Source: Anadara kagoshimensis (Eukaryota; Mollusca; Bivalvia; Arcoida; Arcidae). From it: 64,000 nucleotides of DNA. The DNA lies in assembly GCA_021292105.1 (NCBI GenBank), contig CM037869.1:8962704-9026703 (forward strand), read 5' to 3'. The notes under the pieces are model-generated. The model saw nothing but the letters and a program-made list of their open reading frames with translations. It was not told the origin of the DNA and did not search any database. Position 1 is the first letter of the stretch. The number at the start of each line of letters is the position of its first letter. This document shows positions 25,101-34,636 of the stretch, one piece after another. A program made the position numbers and the translations under genes.

Positions 25101-25924
25101 ATATTGTAATTTAGTATTTTTTATTACCTCTTTAATACAATCAATATATTTGGAATCTTTTAGTAAAGAATTATTAAATTTCCAGAGACCTGGTCCTTTT
25201 TCTATATTTTTAAACTTCAAATTTAATACCACACCAGAATGATCAGATCTATAACTGTTTTCAACTGTTACTTTTTCTACAAATTGCATTAAATTTTTTG
25301 ATATTAAATGGAAATCTAACCTGGCTTGTTTAATTGGATTTTTTTTCCTCCATGTATATCGTTTCAATTTTGGATATAGTTCTCTAAAGGGATCTACTAG
25401 ATCGTATGTATCTAAATTGTCTAGTATACAACTCTGCGATTTTGGATTGTTAACATGTAAATAATAATTTGTATCTAAATTCTGATTTAATACAAGATTG
25501 AAATCTCCACAATTAAATATTTCTCATTTTGGAATTCCTCTAATTGTTTGAAAACATCGAGATAGAATTCTGCATTATCCTCATTAGGCCCATATATATT
25601 AACAATAGTAATTTTTTCCCCTTCTATAGTCATATCTGCTAATATTAAGTTTCCATTATTGTCACATTTATATTTATGAATTTCACACTCGAAATTATTG
25701 TTTATCATAATTGCAACGCCTCGTGCATTCCCTCTGTATGAATTAAAAATACACTTGTACCCCCATTGAGCTTGAATGTATGGTTCCATTTTCTCAGTAA
25801 AATGTGTATCTTGCAGACAATAAATATTGTAACATTTAGATTTCAAATATGAAAACAAATCTGTACGTTTGTGTGCGTCTCCCAGTCCCTGACAGTTTAC
25901 GGTCATGATCTTAATAGAAGTCAT
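22125..25924 (-). pseudogene. LINE ORF2: endonuclease-reverse transcriptase, one frameshift
   Basis: Encodes the enzyme that nicks target DNA and copies the element RNA into it (family knowledge). The first in-frame ATG is at 25924-25922, giving MTSIKIMTVNCQGLGD, the usual start of an L1-type AP-like endonuclease. RNARGVAIMINNNF and IVNIYGPNEDN are also seen. The frame breaks at about 25497-25510, where the conserved GGDFN site should be; one missing base explains it and the second frame stays open to the stop at 22125. That frame has the reverse transcriptase: DFEKAFDSVSW, RQGDPLSPYIF and the catalytic YADD (codons 23784-23795), then a C-terminal Cys motif CTFC...EHLFYDC (about 22438-22495). 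Total near 1270 codons, normal for L1. As it stands the copy should not make full-length ORF2 protein. Confidence 0.95.
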
Positions 25925-26877
25925 TAATATATCTATCAAATTTTAGTACACTTTGTAACATATTATTTATGCGATACTTATCACAATAAGTTATGCTGTA
26001 AGCATGGTAGAATGAATGGCAAAAAAAAGATAACAGGGATAGTATTGTTAAGCATTTAAAATTACAATTAATATATAAATCATTATTACTTCTTTTCTTT
26101 ACATTTGTACCTAACCATAGACAGTTACTATCCCTGTGATGAAAAAAGGGACAGAGATAATATAGAACAACACAATTTATGTAACATATAAACAGCACTG
26201 AATGCAACCATATATATTGAAACGTGATTAAATATAGAAGAGAAAAGAAAAAGATAGCAAGAATGAGAATAAAGTATAAAACAATCATTATTTCCAGCAT
26301 TGGTCAAACTGCAGCACCTGGCGATAATATGTTCATATTTAAAATGTCATGTCTTACAGGTTCTCACAGTATGTACATGATGTATGTTACATGTAATATG
26401 AAAAAATTCTAAAAAAACATCCTTGTTTAGCATAAATTCTCAAAATTATCTTTATCTTGTTTTCAAACACAATGAAAACTCTGTATTGACACAGAGGCAT
26501 ATAAAACCCGAGATACTTGACTGTCTGAAATCCGTAACATTGATTTAAATAGGTGTTACCAATCTCTGTTTTATATGTCTCTGATTGACATAAACATGTA
26601 TCAAGTGTCAGATTTTACCATTTAGAGGGAGACAAATCTTACGTCTCTATCCCAGGCAAATAGATAGGTTAGTAAAGATTATCTCCCTTTCCTTTACTAT
26701 CAATACCCAATACATATTTTTTTTTTTTTTTTTTTTTTTTTTAAATGTGACAAATACTTGGGGTTACATATAATATACATAGTGTTATAGTAAGAAAAAA
26801 TATTTTTTGGACAAATAATTTATCCAACTTTACAAAAAAGCTATATATATTTTTGTATGTTTTTGTTGTATACATTC
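25925..26877 (-). other. LINE spacer between NADAR ORF and ORF2, with A-run
   Basis: No supported coding sequence; a 129-codon open frame at 25911-26300 is hydrophobic AT-rich noise overlapping the ORF2 start. A plus-strand run of nearly 30 T (about 26719-26743), A-rich on the element strand, lies about 135 bases past the NADAR stop. It could be an internal A-tract of the element or the fossil tail of an inserted transcript. Confidence 0.6.
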
Positions 26878-27321
26878 TTATACATTTCTGTCTCTCAGTT
26901 TTTCTAATATCTTGCCCATCATATTTTTTCCGTCATAATAAAGCCCTGTTCCCCAAAATGGATTGGGGTCATCATGTATTATTACTTTATTTTTACACTT
27001 ACTATTTAAATAAGTATAAAATTCTGGGCACTGTTCTAATTTTGTTTCTAAAATTTTTTCCATTACTTTTACTTTATTATTATACCAGGCCGGAGCAGTG
27101 GCGATCTGTAAAGATATATTTTTCACCTCTCTGGCTGTGCTTGCCTGCATTATTTTATCTAATATATCATAAGCCTTGTGGAACTCTGCCTTTTCAAGCT
27201 GGTACAACTGTTCAGCAGACTGAAATGTTTTGCCTCTACTTTTTAGAGTACACTTGTAAAAGTTAGACAAAACACAGCCTTCACTACGAAAATAAATAGC
27301 CTCTAGATCCTCTAGATCCAC
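26878..27321 (-). CDS. NADAR (YbiA-like) domain protein encoded inside the LINE
   Basis: The 147-codon open frame reads as one whole NADAR domain. Landmarks: LSNFY (18-22), FQSAEQLYQLEKA (33-45, with the family Glu and Lys), APAWYNNKVKVMEKIL (76-91), TKLEQ (93-97), FWGTG (122-126) and DGKNMMGKIL (130-139). These match in order the core of E. coli YbiA as I recall it. Family knowledge: YbiA cleaves an N-glycosidic bond in riboflavin-pathway intermediates, and other NADAR proteins remove ADP-ribose from guanine. There is no in-frame ATG: the frame opens near 27403 and the first start-like codon is GTG at 27321. A splice-acceptor-like tract (tttctgtctatttatag) lies just upstream at about 27338-27354, so this may be a spliced exon, or the ATG may be lost. 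It lies between ORF1 and ORF2 on the same strand with no stop or frameshift. The domain call is firm; a role in retrotransposition is inference. Confidence 0.88.
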   Translation of the reverse strand: MDLEDLEAIYFRSEGCVLSNFYKCTLKSRGKTFQSAEQLYQLEKAEFHKAYDILDKIMQASTAREVKNISLQIATAPAWYNNKVKVMEKILETKLEQCPEFYTYLNSKCKNKVIIHDDPNPFWGTGLYYDGKNMMGKILEKLRDRNV

Positions 27322-28128
27322 CTGGCATTGATCTATAAATAGACAGAAACCATAAGAATGTATACAAGGGAAACTACTTCTTGTATTAATAATATAGTGA
27401 CATCATAAACTATCACATTTCGTCTCAACACTGACAAATAGAGCAATCAATTTCTTTAAAAAAATATATTACGCCTGGCAAAACACTATTCAGGGGAGGT
27501 CAGTTTTTTTTTTTTCAAGACTACATGTACCTGTCAGTGTCCTACCAAACATTTAACTCCAAGATTTAATGTTTGTACTCAAAGTAAATAAGATAGATAC
27601 CCTCTCAGATCATTACTTCCTCCCAATCCGCTGGACAAGTTCAGCAAACTGGGGAAAAACAAAAATCTGCGAGTGTATCTACCCTATTCAATTACAAACT
27701 ATACAGATCTGAGTATCCAAAATGATTCTAAATGTACCAGTATATAATGCAGGTTGTTAAGACAAAAACATTAACTGAGTGTTTTAATTAATACATTTTC
27801 TAAACGGTTAAAACAGTAACTAGACCACCTTCTTACAGTCTAATATCATCCAGTAGAGAGCATAATCCCTCTACTGGCCTAACTATTTACTGACTGTATG
27901 ATTGTATTTTTCTAAATCTGATGCGACCCGATAATAGGTACTTAATACCGGTCAAAAAGGAACCCCCTTTTTTTTCTACGAGCCTCAGATATACATATTT
28001 ACAGTACTTATAAACACCAAAAAGTAAAATTTCTCAGTCACCCATCACCATCTGTAAACTTATTGTTACAGAACAATATTCAAATTCAAATATTCAAATT
28101 AGAGTTTATTCGTCTGAAGATAGTTGAG
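27322..28128 (-). other. LINE spacer between ORF1 and NADAR ORF
   Basis: No supported coding sequence. A small hairpin (ccagtagag...ctctactgg, about 27851-27879) and a poly-T run at about 27968 are seen. The NADAR frame stays open up to about 27403. Confidence 0.55.
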
Positions 28129-29073
28129 TTAGGCTTCATATCTTGACCATGACGTATCCCCTGTACTGTTTTTAAATTCTAGGAAAACATTTGGGCCCCT
28201 TTCACGAAGTCTGGTAACTTTACCCTCTTTCCTCATGTCGAATGCTACCCTTAATAGTCTATGTCGCAGTTGTTTCAAGTCTGCTGGGAGGTCTGTCACT
28301 ATTCTCATTTGTTTGCCTTTTAGCCTTGGACCTCTGGATAACACTAAATCACGATCTACTAACCGGACAAACTTAATAATCACAGGTGGAGGTTTGTTTT
28401 CTGAAGCACCTAATTTATTGGAGAAACTATCACTATGCCGGACAGGCAATATATGGGCATTGGCAATCACAATCTTGTCTGCTCTATCTGGATCAATTTC
28501 AAGCTCTTTCACGAAAAAATCATTCAAAGTGCTCATGATATCTTTTCTTGCCCTTACCCCATAGATAATTAAATTATATTTTCTTGATCGCCACTCATTA
28601 TAGTGCATCCAGTCGAGCGCATTATTTAAAGTTTCTTCAAGGACAGAATTTTTTTTCACACTTTCCTCTAATTTACCTTGCAAGTCACTAATCTGTCGGT
28701 CTTGGAATTCTTGTGACACTTCAATGTCGTTTACTTTTAAATTCACTTCATTTACTTCATTTCTCATTTTATCAATGTTCTCAAACAACGGCTTTACAGC
28801 ACATTCTATCGCATCTATCAGGTCTTTTCTTACAGTCGTCTCGTGAAAATCACTTAATAGTTGTTTTATTGCTGTTATTGTCAATGTTTCCTCTGTATTT
28901 GCACTTGTTTGTGCACCAACAGACGCAACTGCGTCATTGTTCATATCTAGGTCACCGGGGGGGTTACCTTCTGTGTTAGTGGACTGTGACATCGAACGGC
29001 CGGTCTGTGCCCTAGTTAATATTGTTTTTATGTCCGTCTGCTTTGTCTGTTTTGTTTTGTCACTTCTGGACAT
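28129..29073 (-). CDS. LINE ORF1 protein (coiled coil plus RRM-like RNA-binding)
   Basis: Intact 314-codon ORF starting at the ATG at 29073-29071 (MSRSDKTKQTKQTDIK); the longer open frame upstream begins only at GTG. Layout from N to C: a basic, Ser/Thr/Asn-rich disordered part; a helical heptad-like region (about residues 75-160, ENIDKMRNEVNEVNLKVNDI and EFQDRQISDLQGKLEES) fit for a coiled coil; then a globular part opening WRSRKYNLIIYGVRA, the usual entry to the L1 ORF1p RRM-like domain; then RGPRLKGKQMRIVTDLPADL and a C-terminal domain. L1 ORF1 proteins form trimers that coat element RNA and act as nucleic-acid chaperones (family knowledge). No CCHC zinc knuckle is seen. It is the first ORF of the element, 98 bases from its 5' end, with the NADAR ORF next. 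Confidence 0.93.
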   Translation of the reverse strand: MSRSDKTKQTKQTDIKTILTRAQTGRSMSQSTNTEGNPPGDLDMNNDAVASVGAQTSANTEETLTITAIKQLLSDFHETTVRKDLIDAIECAVKPLFENIDKMRNEVNEVNLKVNDIEVSQEFQDRQISDLQGKLEESVKKNSVLEETLNNALDWMHYNEWRSRKYNLIIYGVRARKDIMSTLNDFFVKELEIDPDRADKIVIANAHILPVRHSDSFSNKLGASENKPPPVIIKFVRLVDRDLVLSRGPRLKGKQMRIVTDLPADLKQLRHRLLRVAFDMRKEGKVTRLRERGPNVFLEFKNSTGDTSWSRYEA

Positions 29074-29170
29074 CTTTATGTGGTTATTCACACTGCACTG
29101 ACACTACCACAGCTTTTTTTTTACCAGAGCTGAATCTCACGTGTATTCAGTCAGCCATACTACCGGAAGT
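29074..29170 (-). promoter_or_regulatory. LINE 5' UTR / putative internal promoter
   Basis: Only 97 bases. The transcript strand begins acttccggtagtatggctga: an ETS-type core (cttccgg) at the very first bases and an atggc word close behind, similar in idea to the ETS/YY1 arrangements at TSS-defining LINE promoters. There is no TATA box. Function is inferred from position. Confidence 0.4.
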
Positions 29171-29428
29171 CCACTCATTACTAACATGGTGACCTACATT
29201 TCTGGCTACTGAATACTAACATGGTGACCTACATTTCTGGCTACTAATTACTAACATGGTGACCTACATTTTTGGCTACTAATTACTAACATGGTGACCT
29301 ACATTTTTGGCTACTAATTACTAACATGGTGACCTACATTTCTGGCTACTGAATACTAACATGGTGACCTACATTTCTGGCTACTAATTACTAACATGGT
29401 AACCTACATTTCTGGCTACTAATTACGA
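29171..29428. repeat. 35-bp minisatellite, middle part
   Basis: About seven units of actaacatggtgacctacat ttctggctactaatt. The first 17 bases are the right copy of the LINE target duplication. The array stops at the SINE-bearing segment. Confidence 0.9.
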
Positions 29429-29440
29429 GTACAGTGAAGT

Positions 29441-29690
29441 TGAATGAAGAAATGGTGTTTTATGCTTCAGTCAAGACTTTATCACTTATATCAAGGTGGT
29501 CAGTTCTAGAATGGGTGTGGAAACCAGAGCACCCCAAGAAAACTATGACCTACAATTAAACTGATGAACTTTCTGATGCTAGGAACTGCTCAAACAGGAT
29601 TCATACCTAGGTGGTGAGAGGCTCTATGATCTGTTTGTATAAATTTGTTTTAGACCACTTGGACACCAAAGACCCATACAGACTAGTATA
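29441..29690 (-). mobile_element. tRNA-headed SINE, family V, antisense
   Basis: Plus-strand words cttcagtcaagactttatca, aaccagagcaccccaagaa, ggtggtgagaggctctatga and tagaccacttggacacc follow the antisense order of family V. It separates two blocks of the 35-bp array. Confidence 0.75.
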
Positions 29691-29716
29691 CCATATATTT
29701 CTAACTGCTGATTAAC

Positions 29717-30506
29717 AAAACAGTGACCTATATTTCTTACAACTAGTTACCAGTACGGTGACCTACATTTCCTACAACTAGTTACCAGTACAGTGACCTA
29801 CATTTCTTACAACTAGCTACCAGTACGGTGACCTACATTTCTTACAACTAGTTACCAGTACAGTGACCTACATTTCCTACAACTAGTTACCAGTATGGTG
29901 ACCTACATTTCTTACAACTAGTTACCAGTATGGTGACCTACATTTATTACAACAAGTTACCAGTATGGTGACCTACATTTCTTACAACTAGTTACCAGTA
30001 TGGTGACCTACATTTATTACAACTAGTTACCAGTACAGTGACCTACATTTATTACAACTAGTTACCAGTACAGTGACCTACATTTATTACAACTAGTTAC
30101 CAGTACAGTGACCTACATTTATTACAACTAGTTACCAGTACGGTGACCTACATTTCTTACAACTAGTTACCAGTACGGTGACCTACATTTCTTACAACTA
30201 GTTACCAGTATGGTGACCTACATTTCTTACAACTAGTTACCAGTACGGTGACCTACATTTCCAGTACGGTGACCTACATTTCTTACAACTAGTTACCAGT
30301 ATGGTGACCTACATTTCTTACAACTAGTTACCAGTACGGTGACCTACATTTCTTACAACTAGTTACCAGTACGGTGACCTACATTTCTTACAACTAGTTA
30401 CCAGTACGGTGACCTATATTTATTACAAGTTACCAGTATGGTGACCTACATTTATTACAACTAGTTACCAGTATGGTGACCTACATTTATTGTTACTAAC
30501 AACCAG
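29717..30506. repeat. 35-bp minisatellite, right part, about 22 copies
   Basis: The unit is gttaccagtacggtgaccta catttcttacaacta. The gtgacctacattt core matches the array at 29171-29428 but the other half of the unit differs, so the two blocks have evolved apart. One shortened unit occurs near 30250. Confidence 0.95.
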
Positions 30507-30974
30507 CTGATATATTGACTTTCACATCTTGCTTCTGAAACACTGACATACTGACTGTCTTTTTTGTTTATCCTAGGATTTTTTCAGAAGGGACATTTTC
30601 AAGAAACTTTCCTGTAAAGCACTAAAACATCAATATTTTTGCTTTCTCATAATACTAAAAATATGGCTTCTGAAGACCTTAACAAAGGGGTCATTTGGCA
30701 AAATAAGTGACCAATGGTCCCCTGGTCGCATTATAGAATGAACACTGTTGCAACTTACCAGGTGACCTAATTCTGACTAAGTACAGACATACAGAATAAT
30801 TAACTACTTCTGACTACTAATTATGAGATGACCTAGTGCTCTACATTACTGATTATTAATTAATTTCCTGCAGATATTAATACTGACATACATTTTTACC
30901 TGTATTATTAGTGCATGTGTTGGGTTCTAGGTTGGGTATATACGGTGTTAAGTACTTGTAATTATTAAGACAAC
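30507..30974. other. Non-coding stretch
   Basis: No exon or element ends recognised. Confidence 0.4.
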
Positions 30975-31187
30975 TTTTGGTTGTCCAACCCTGGTATTTG
31001 AAGCTTACAGATCACAGTGCCTGTGTTCAAATCCCACTTGGGACAGATCCTACTGTAAAAAAAAGCTTGCCAAAAGTTGGTGGTTTTCTCCAAGCACTCT
31101 GATTTCTTTCACCATCCTTCCCTGACTGTATCAATAAAATTAAAAGAACCTCGACTGGGGCATAAAGCTCCAGTACTCCACTATTTG
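30975..31187 (+). mobile_element. tRNA-headed SINE, family V
   Basis: Contains cttacagatcacagtgcctg, the B-box-like gttcaaatccc, ttgggacagatcctactg, ctccaagcactctgatttc and gactggggcataaagctcca, in family order. The 5' end of the head is worn. Confidence 0.7.
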
Positions 31188-31603
31188 AAGGGTGCCTGAT
31201 AAGGTTTAGAACAGAAATTTTGGTACATACAGTATTAGGGTTTAAAACAGAAAGTATGGTACTTTTAGGCTCTTGGGACTCGTAATGAGTTTTGACAATA
31301 AGCCTGGCATTTTTAGGGCACCTGTTAGAGTTAGAAATATTCTTTACCAGACCTGTATCTTTTATCTGCTCATAAAACTATTTGCAGTTAATATACTGTA
31401 ATATGTTTATCAGTGTACAGTAAGTGGAACCAGAATTAAGTCACTGTAGAGATTGACAGGACTTGAAAATATTCATTATGTACCTCTTCTGTTATGATCA
31501 CCTTTTTATACAAACCACCTGTCCATTATAAAAACTACAGTGGATTTTTGCAAATGTTATAAAGGAATCCTAGGTTACTCTGAATTATATACTGGTACCA
31601 TTT
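31188..31603. other. Non-coding stretch
   Basis: No exon recognised; two similar ~45-bp pieces with acagaaa(t/g)tttggtac-type words near 31210-31265. Confidence 0.35.
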
Positions 31604-31860
31604 GTTATATCCCCTGCTTAAAAAGGGGGGGGGGGTATATAGTGATAGGGTGTCTGTCCTTCCGTTACACCTTAGGGTGCCTATCTCTTATCCGCAACTC
31701 CTCCTAAACCCTTCAATGGATTTTCATGAAACTTTCACACAATCTTTGTGATATAATGTAGATGTGCACCTCCTATTTAAAAATTTGATCCGATGGATTT
31801 TTTTTATATGGGGGGAGTGGGGGTATTTTTTATGAGCTTGTGGCTCACAGTTTTCTAGTT
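31604..31860 (+). mobile_element. Hairpin-led interspersed element
   Basis: Begins atatcccctgcttaaaaagg followed by a G run and tatatagtgatag, then gtctgtccttccgttacacc and a piece with ttttcatgaaactttcacac. Its layout resembles the element at 11048 and the start of that at 44683. The right boundary is approximate; a small hairpin tgagcttgtggctca lies near the end. Confidence 0.45.
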
Positions 31861-32468
31861 TCCATGGTGTTCTTTGTATGTTACTCTGAATTATATACCA
31901 TTTGTATATTCCGACCACCATCCAATGTTTAGATCTTTGTGGTAAGGGGATTGTCTCTGTAATTAAGACGAATGTAAAGTCTCATATGAATACAAAAAAT
32001 GTATATGATACCAGCCTTGGTTAGAGAAAAGATTGACATATTTCTATATTTGAGGTAAACCAATATTGATGAATTAATCATATTATGTACTACATAGTAT
32101 TTAGGGCACCTGTTTGGATAAGTATTGAGATGTATGGTATATATTACTCTATATCATCCTATGGGATAGGTCTTGTTTGAATTGTAAGACTAGGATAGTA
32201 AGAGGATTTAATTGATACAGGATTTACATTGCAGGTAAGTCTGTATTGGAAAAACTTCCATTTTTACCTGCCACTAAATTTTAATTTCAATAGAAAAGGC
32301 CTAAAAATGCAGAATCAATCCTTTTGAACTTTTCTTTGGGGCTTAATCTTTGGGGTACAAAAGGCAGTCTTACCTCTGTATCTAGATTATCATACAAATT
32401 GATGTGACTTTTGAAATTTGACGTCTACATGTGGGACATTGGCCAATTTGTAGACTGGATTGTATGAA
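31861..32468. other. Non-coding stretch
   Basis: No exon recognised; about 32236-32340 carries a variant of the dispersed AT-rich motif. Confidence 0.35.
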
Positions 32469-32650
32469 TACAGTCCAACCTGTATATAAGACCAACTAAA
32501 GATTCCAGTAAAAGTGGCCTTTATGGGCAGGTGACCCTTATATAAAAGTTCAAATAACAGGAATAAAAAGCATTTGAGATAAGTTTACTTTATCGTTAGA
32601 AGCAGGTGGCTCTTCTATAGAGGTGGCCTTTAAGGCAGGTTAATGTGTCA
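32469..32650 (+). mobile_element. MITE family M1
   Basis: Starts tacagtccaacctgtatata, shares aaaagtggcctttatgggca with the 7519 copy and ends near ggcaggttaatgtgtca. The right terminal repeat is diverged. Confidence 0.7.
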
Positions 32651-32804
32651 CTTTCAGTATCATTGAGGGACTGATATAGGTCAATAAGGATGATAAGGAT
32701 GCAATACAAAAACACTTATAAACTTTTAATCATGTTTGGATATTATGAATACAGAATACAGTGTTGAAATATGAAGCAAAGAGTCGTCTTATTGAACAGG
32801 TGAT

Positions 32805-32868
<64 letters not shown>

Positions 32869-33370
32869 GTAGAGAGGGGTAGAGAGGTGGTTGCTTATAC
32901 ACATGCATGTATAACATTTGTAATATTATATGTATGTTATATTAGTTATTTACTTGTGTTATATAACAATATGATATGAGTTATATAATTATACAATTCA
33001 TTCACAATGATAGATATAGTATTACAAGTAACAATTATAAATTGAATGTACGTAATATCCCTCCATTAAAACGTCATTACAAAATTCTCTTAACCTCTTC
33101 ACCCCACCCACACTATACATATCATGTTTAAATACAAACAGTTTGTAGTAATTTCCATGAATCTATAAGTGGTATAATATTTCCTAGTTCAAAAAGTATT
33201 CATTTAAATGATCAGATTTTACGTAATTACCCCACCCACCTTGTAAGTCTTACTTTACCCAATTGTCCTACCCACCCACCCACCATTTTATACTTTTTTT
33301 TCATAATAGTGTGTAAAATAAAGTTCCCCACATTTAGTATAGAGTGCAGTGAAGTGATCACTAATGGTAC
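32651..33370. other. Non-coding with GA microsatellite
   Basis: A (GA)n tract with small interruptions occupies about 32806-32880. A cacccaccc-rich patch lies at about 33228-33285. No exon seen. Confidence 0.5.
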
Positions 33371-33440
33371 TTTACAGGCACCTGTCAAGATTCTTTCACT
33401 TGTATCAAGGTCAGTTCTTTATTGGTGGAGGAAACTGGAG
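33371..33440 (-). mobile_element. SINE family V fragment feeding the 60-bp array
   Basis: The plus strand reads cacctgtcaagattctttca cttgtatcaagg and tggaggaaactggag, the 3' part of family V in antisense. It continues without a break into the first 60-bp unit, whose sequence is the next SINE segment. Confidence 0.75.
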
Positions 33441-34636
33441 TGCCCAGTGTAAACCACCAAACTCCAGCAAGTAAACTGATAATAATGCCCCTCAACAAAG
33501 TGCCCAGTATAAACCACCAAACTCCAGCAAGCAAACTGATTATTATGCCCCTCAACAAAGTGCCCAGTATAAACCACCAAACTCCAGCAAGCAAACTGAT
33601 TATAATGCCCCTCAACAAAGTGCCCAGTGTAAACCACCAAACTCCAGCAAGCAAACTGATAATAATGCCCCTCAACAAAGTGCCCAGTATAAACCACCAA
33701 ACTCCAACAAGCAAACTGATAATAATGCCCCTCAACAAAGTGCCCAGTGTAAACCACCAAACTCCAGCAAGTAAACTGATAATAATGCCCCTCAACAAAG
33801 TGCCCAGTATAAACCACCAAACTCCAGCAAGCAAACTGATTATAATGCCCCTCAACAAAGTGCCCAGTGTAAACCACCAAACTCCAGCAAGCAAACTGAT
33901 AATAATGCCCCTCAACAAAGTGCCCAGTGTAAACCACCAAACTCCAGCAAGCAAACTGATAATAATGCCCCTCAACAAAGTGCCCAGTGTAAACCACCAA
34001 ACTCCAACAAGCAAACTGATAATAATGCCCCTCAACAAAGTGCCCAGTGTAAACCACCAAACTCCAGCAAGCAAACTGATTATAATGTCCCTCAACAAAG
34101 TGCCCAGTATAAACCACCAAACTCCAACAAGTAAACTGATAATAATGCCCTCAACAAAGTGCCCAGTATAAACCACCAAACTCCAGCAAGTAAACTGATA
34201 ATAATGCCCCTCAACAAAGTGCCCAGTGTAAACCACCAAACTCCAGCAAGCAAACTGATTATAATGCCCCTCAACAAAGTGCCCAGTATAAACCACCAAA
34301 CTCCAACAAGTAAACTGATAATAATGCCCCTCAACAAAGTGCCCAGTATAAACCACCAAACTCCAACAAGTAAACTGATAATAATGCCCCTCAACAAAGT
34401 GCCCAGTGTAAACCACCAAACTCATGCAAGTAAACTGATAATAATGCCCCTCAACAAAGTGCCCAGTATAAACCACCAAACTCCAACAAGTAAACTGATA
34501 ATAATGCCCCTCAACAAAGTGCCCAGTATAAACCACCAAACTCCAGCAAGCAAACTGATAATAATGCCCCTCAACAAAGTGCCCAGTGTAAACCACCAAA
34601 CTCCAGCAAGTAAACTGATTATAATGCCCCTCAACA
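33441..34636. repeat. 60-bp minisatellite, 20 copies, SINE-derived
   Basis: Twenty units of tgcccagtgtaaaccaccaa actccagcaagtaaactgat aataatgcccctcaacaaag. One unit (ending about 34159) is 59 bp after loss of a C. The first two thirds match SINE family V antisense (gtgcccagagaaaaccacca, agcaagcaaactgataaac). The 60-bp period keeps several frames open on both strands (up to 454 codons), with no sign of a real protein. Confidence 0.95.

Larger units (their letters stand above)
21480..29170 (-). mobile_element. Near-intact L1-type LINE with extra NADAR ORF
   Basis: A 7.7-kb non-LTR retrotransposon read on the minus strand. Order: short 5' UTR (29170-29074), ORF1, a 0.8-kb spacer, a NADAR-domain ORF, a 0.95-kb spacer with an A-rich run, ORF2 (endonuclease plus reverse transcriptase), and a 3' UTR with a CA repeat ending in poly-A (plus-strand poly-T at 21480-21490). 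A perfect 17-bp target-site duplication (21463-21479 and 29171-29187) fixes both ends, and removing the element restores the 35-bp period of the host minisatellite. ORF1 and the NADAR ORF are intact and ORF2 has one visible frameshift, so the insertion is young. The clade is L1/Tx1-like by endonuclease and reverse transcriptase style; finer placement was not tested. Confidence 0.95.

Noticed and set aside
25911-26300. 129-codon hydrophobic minus-strand ORF before LINE ORF2
   Set aside because: AT-rich, no motif, overlaps the ORF2 start; not supported as a third LINE protein.
29717-30506. Regular short repeats that could suggest a CRISPR array
   Set aside because: Units are head to tail with no unique spacers, and the genome is eukaryotic.
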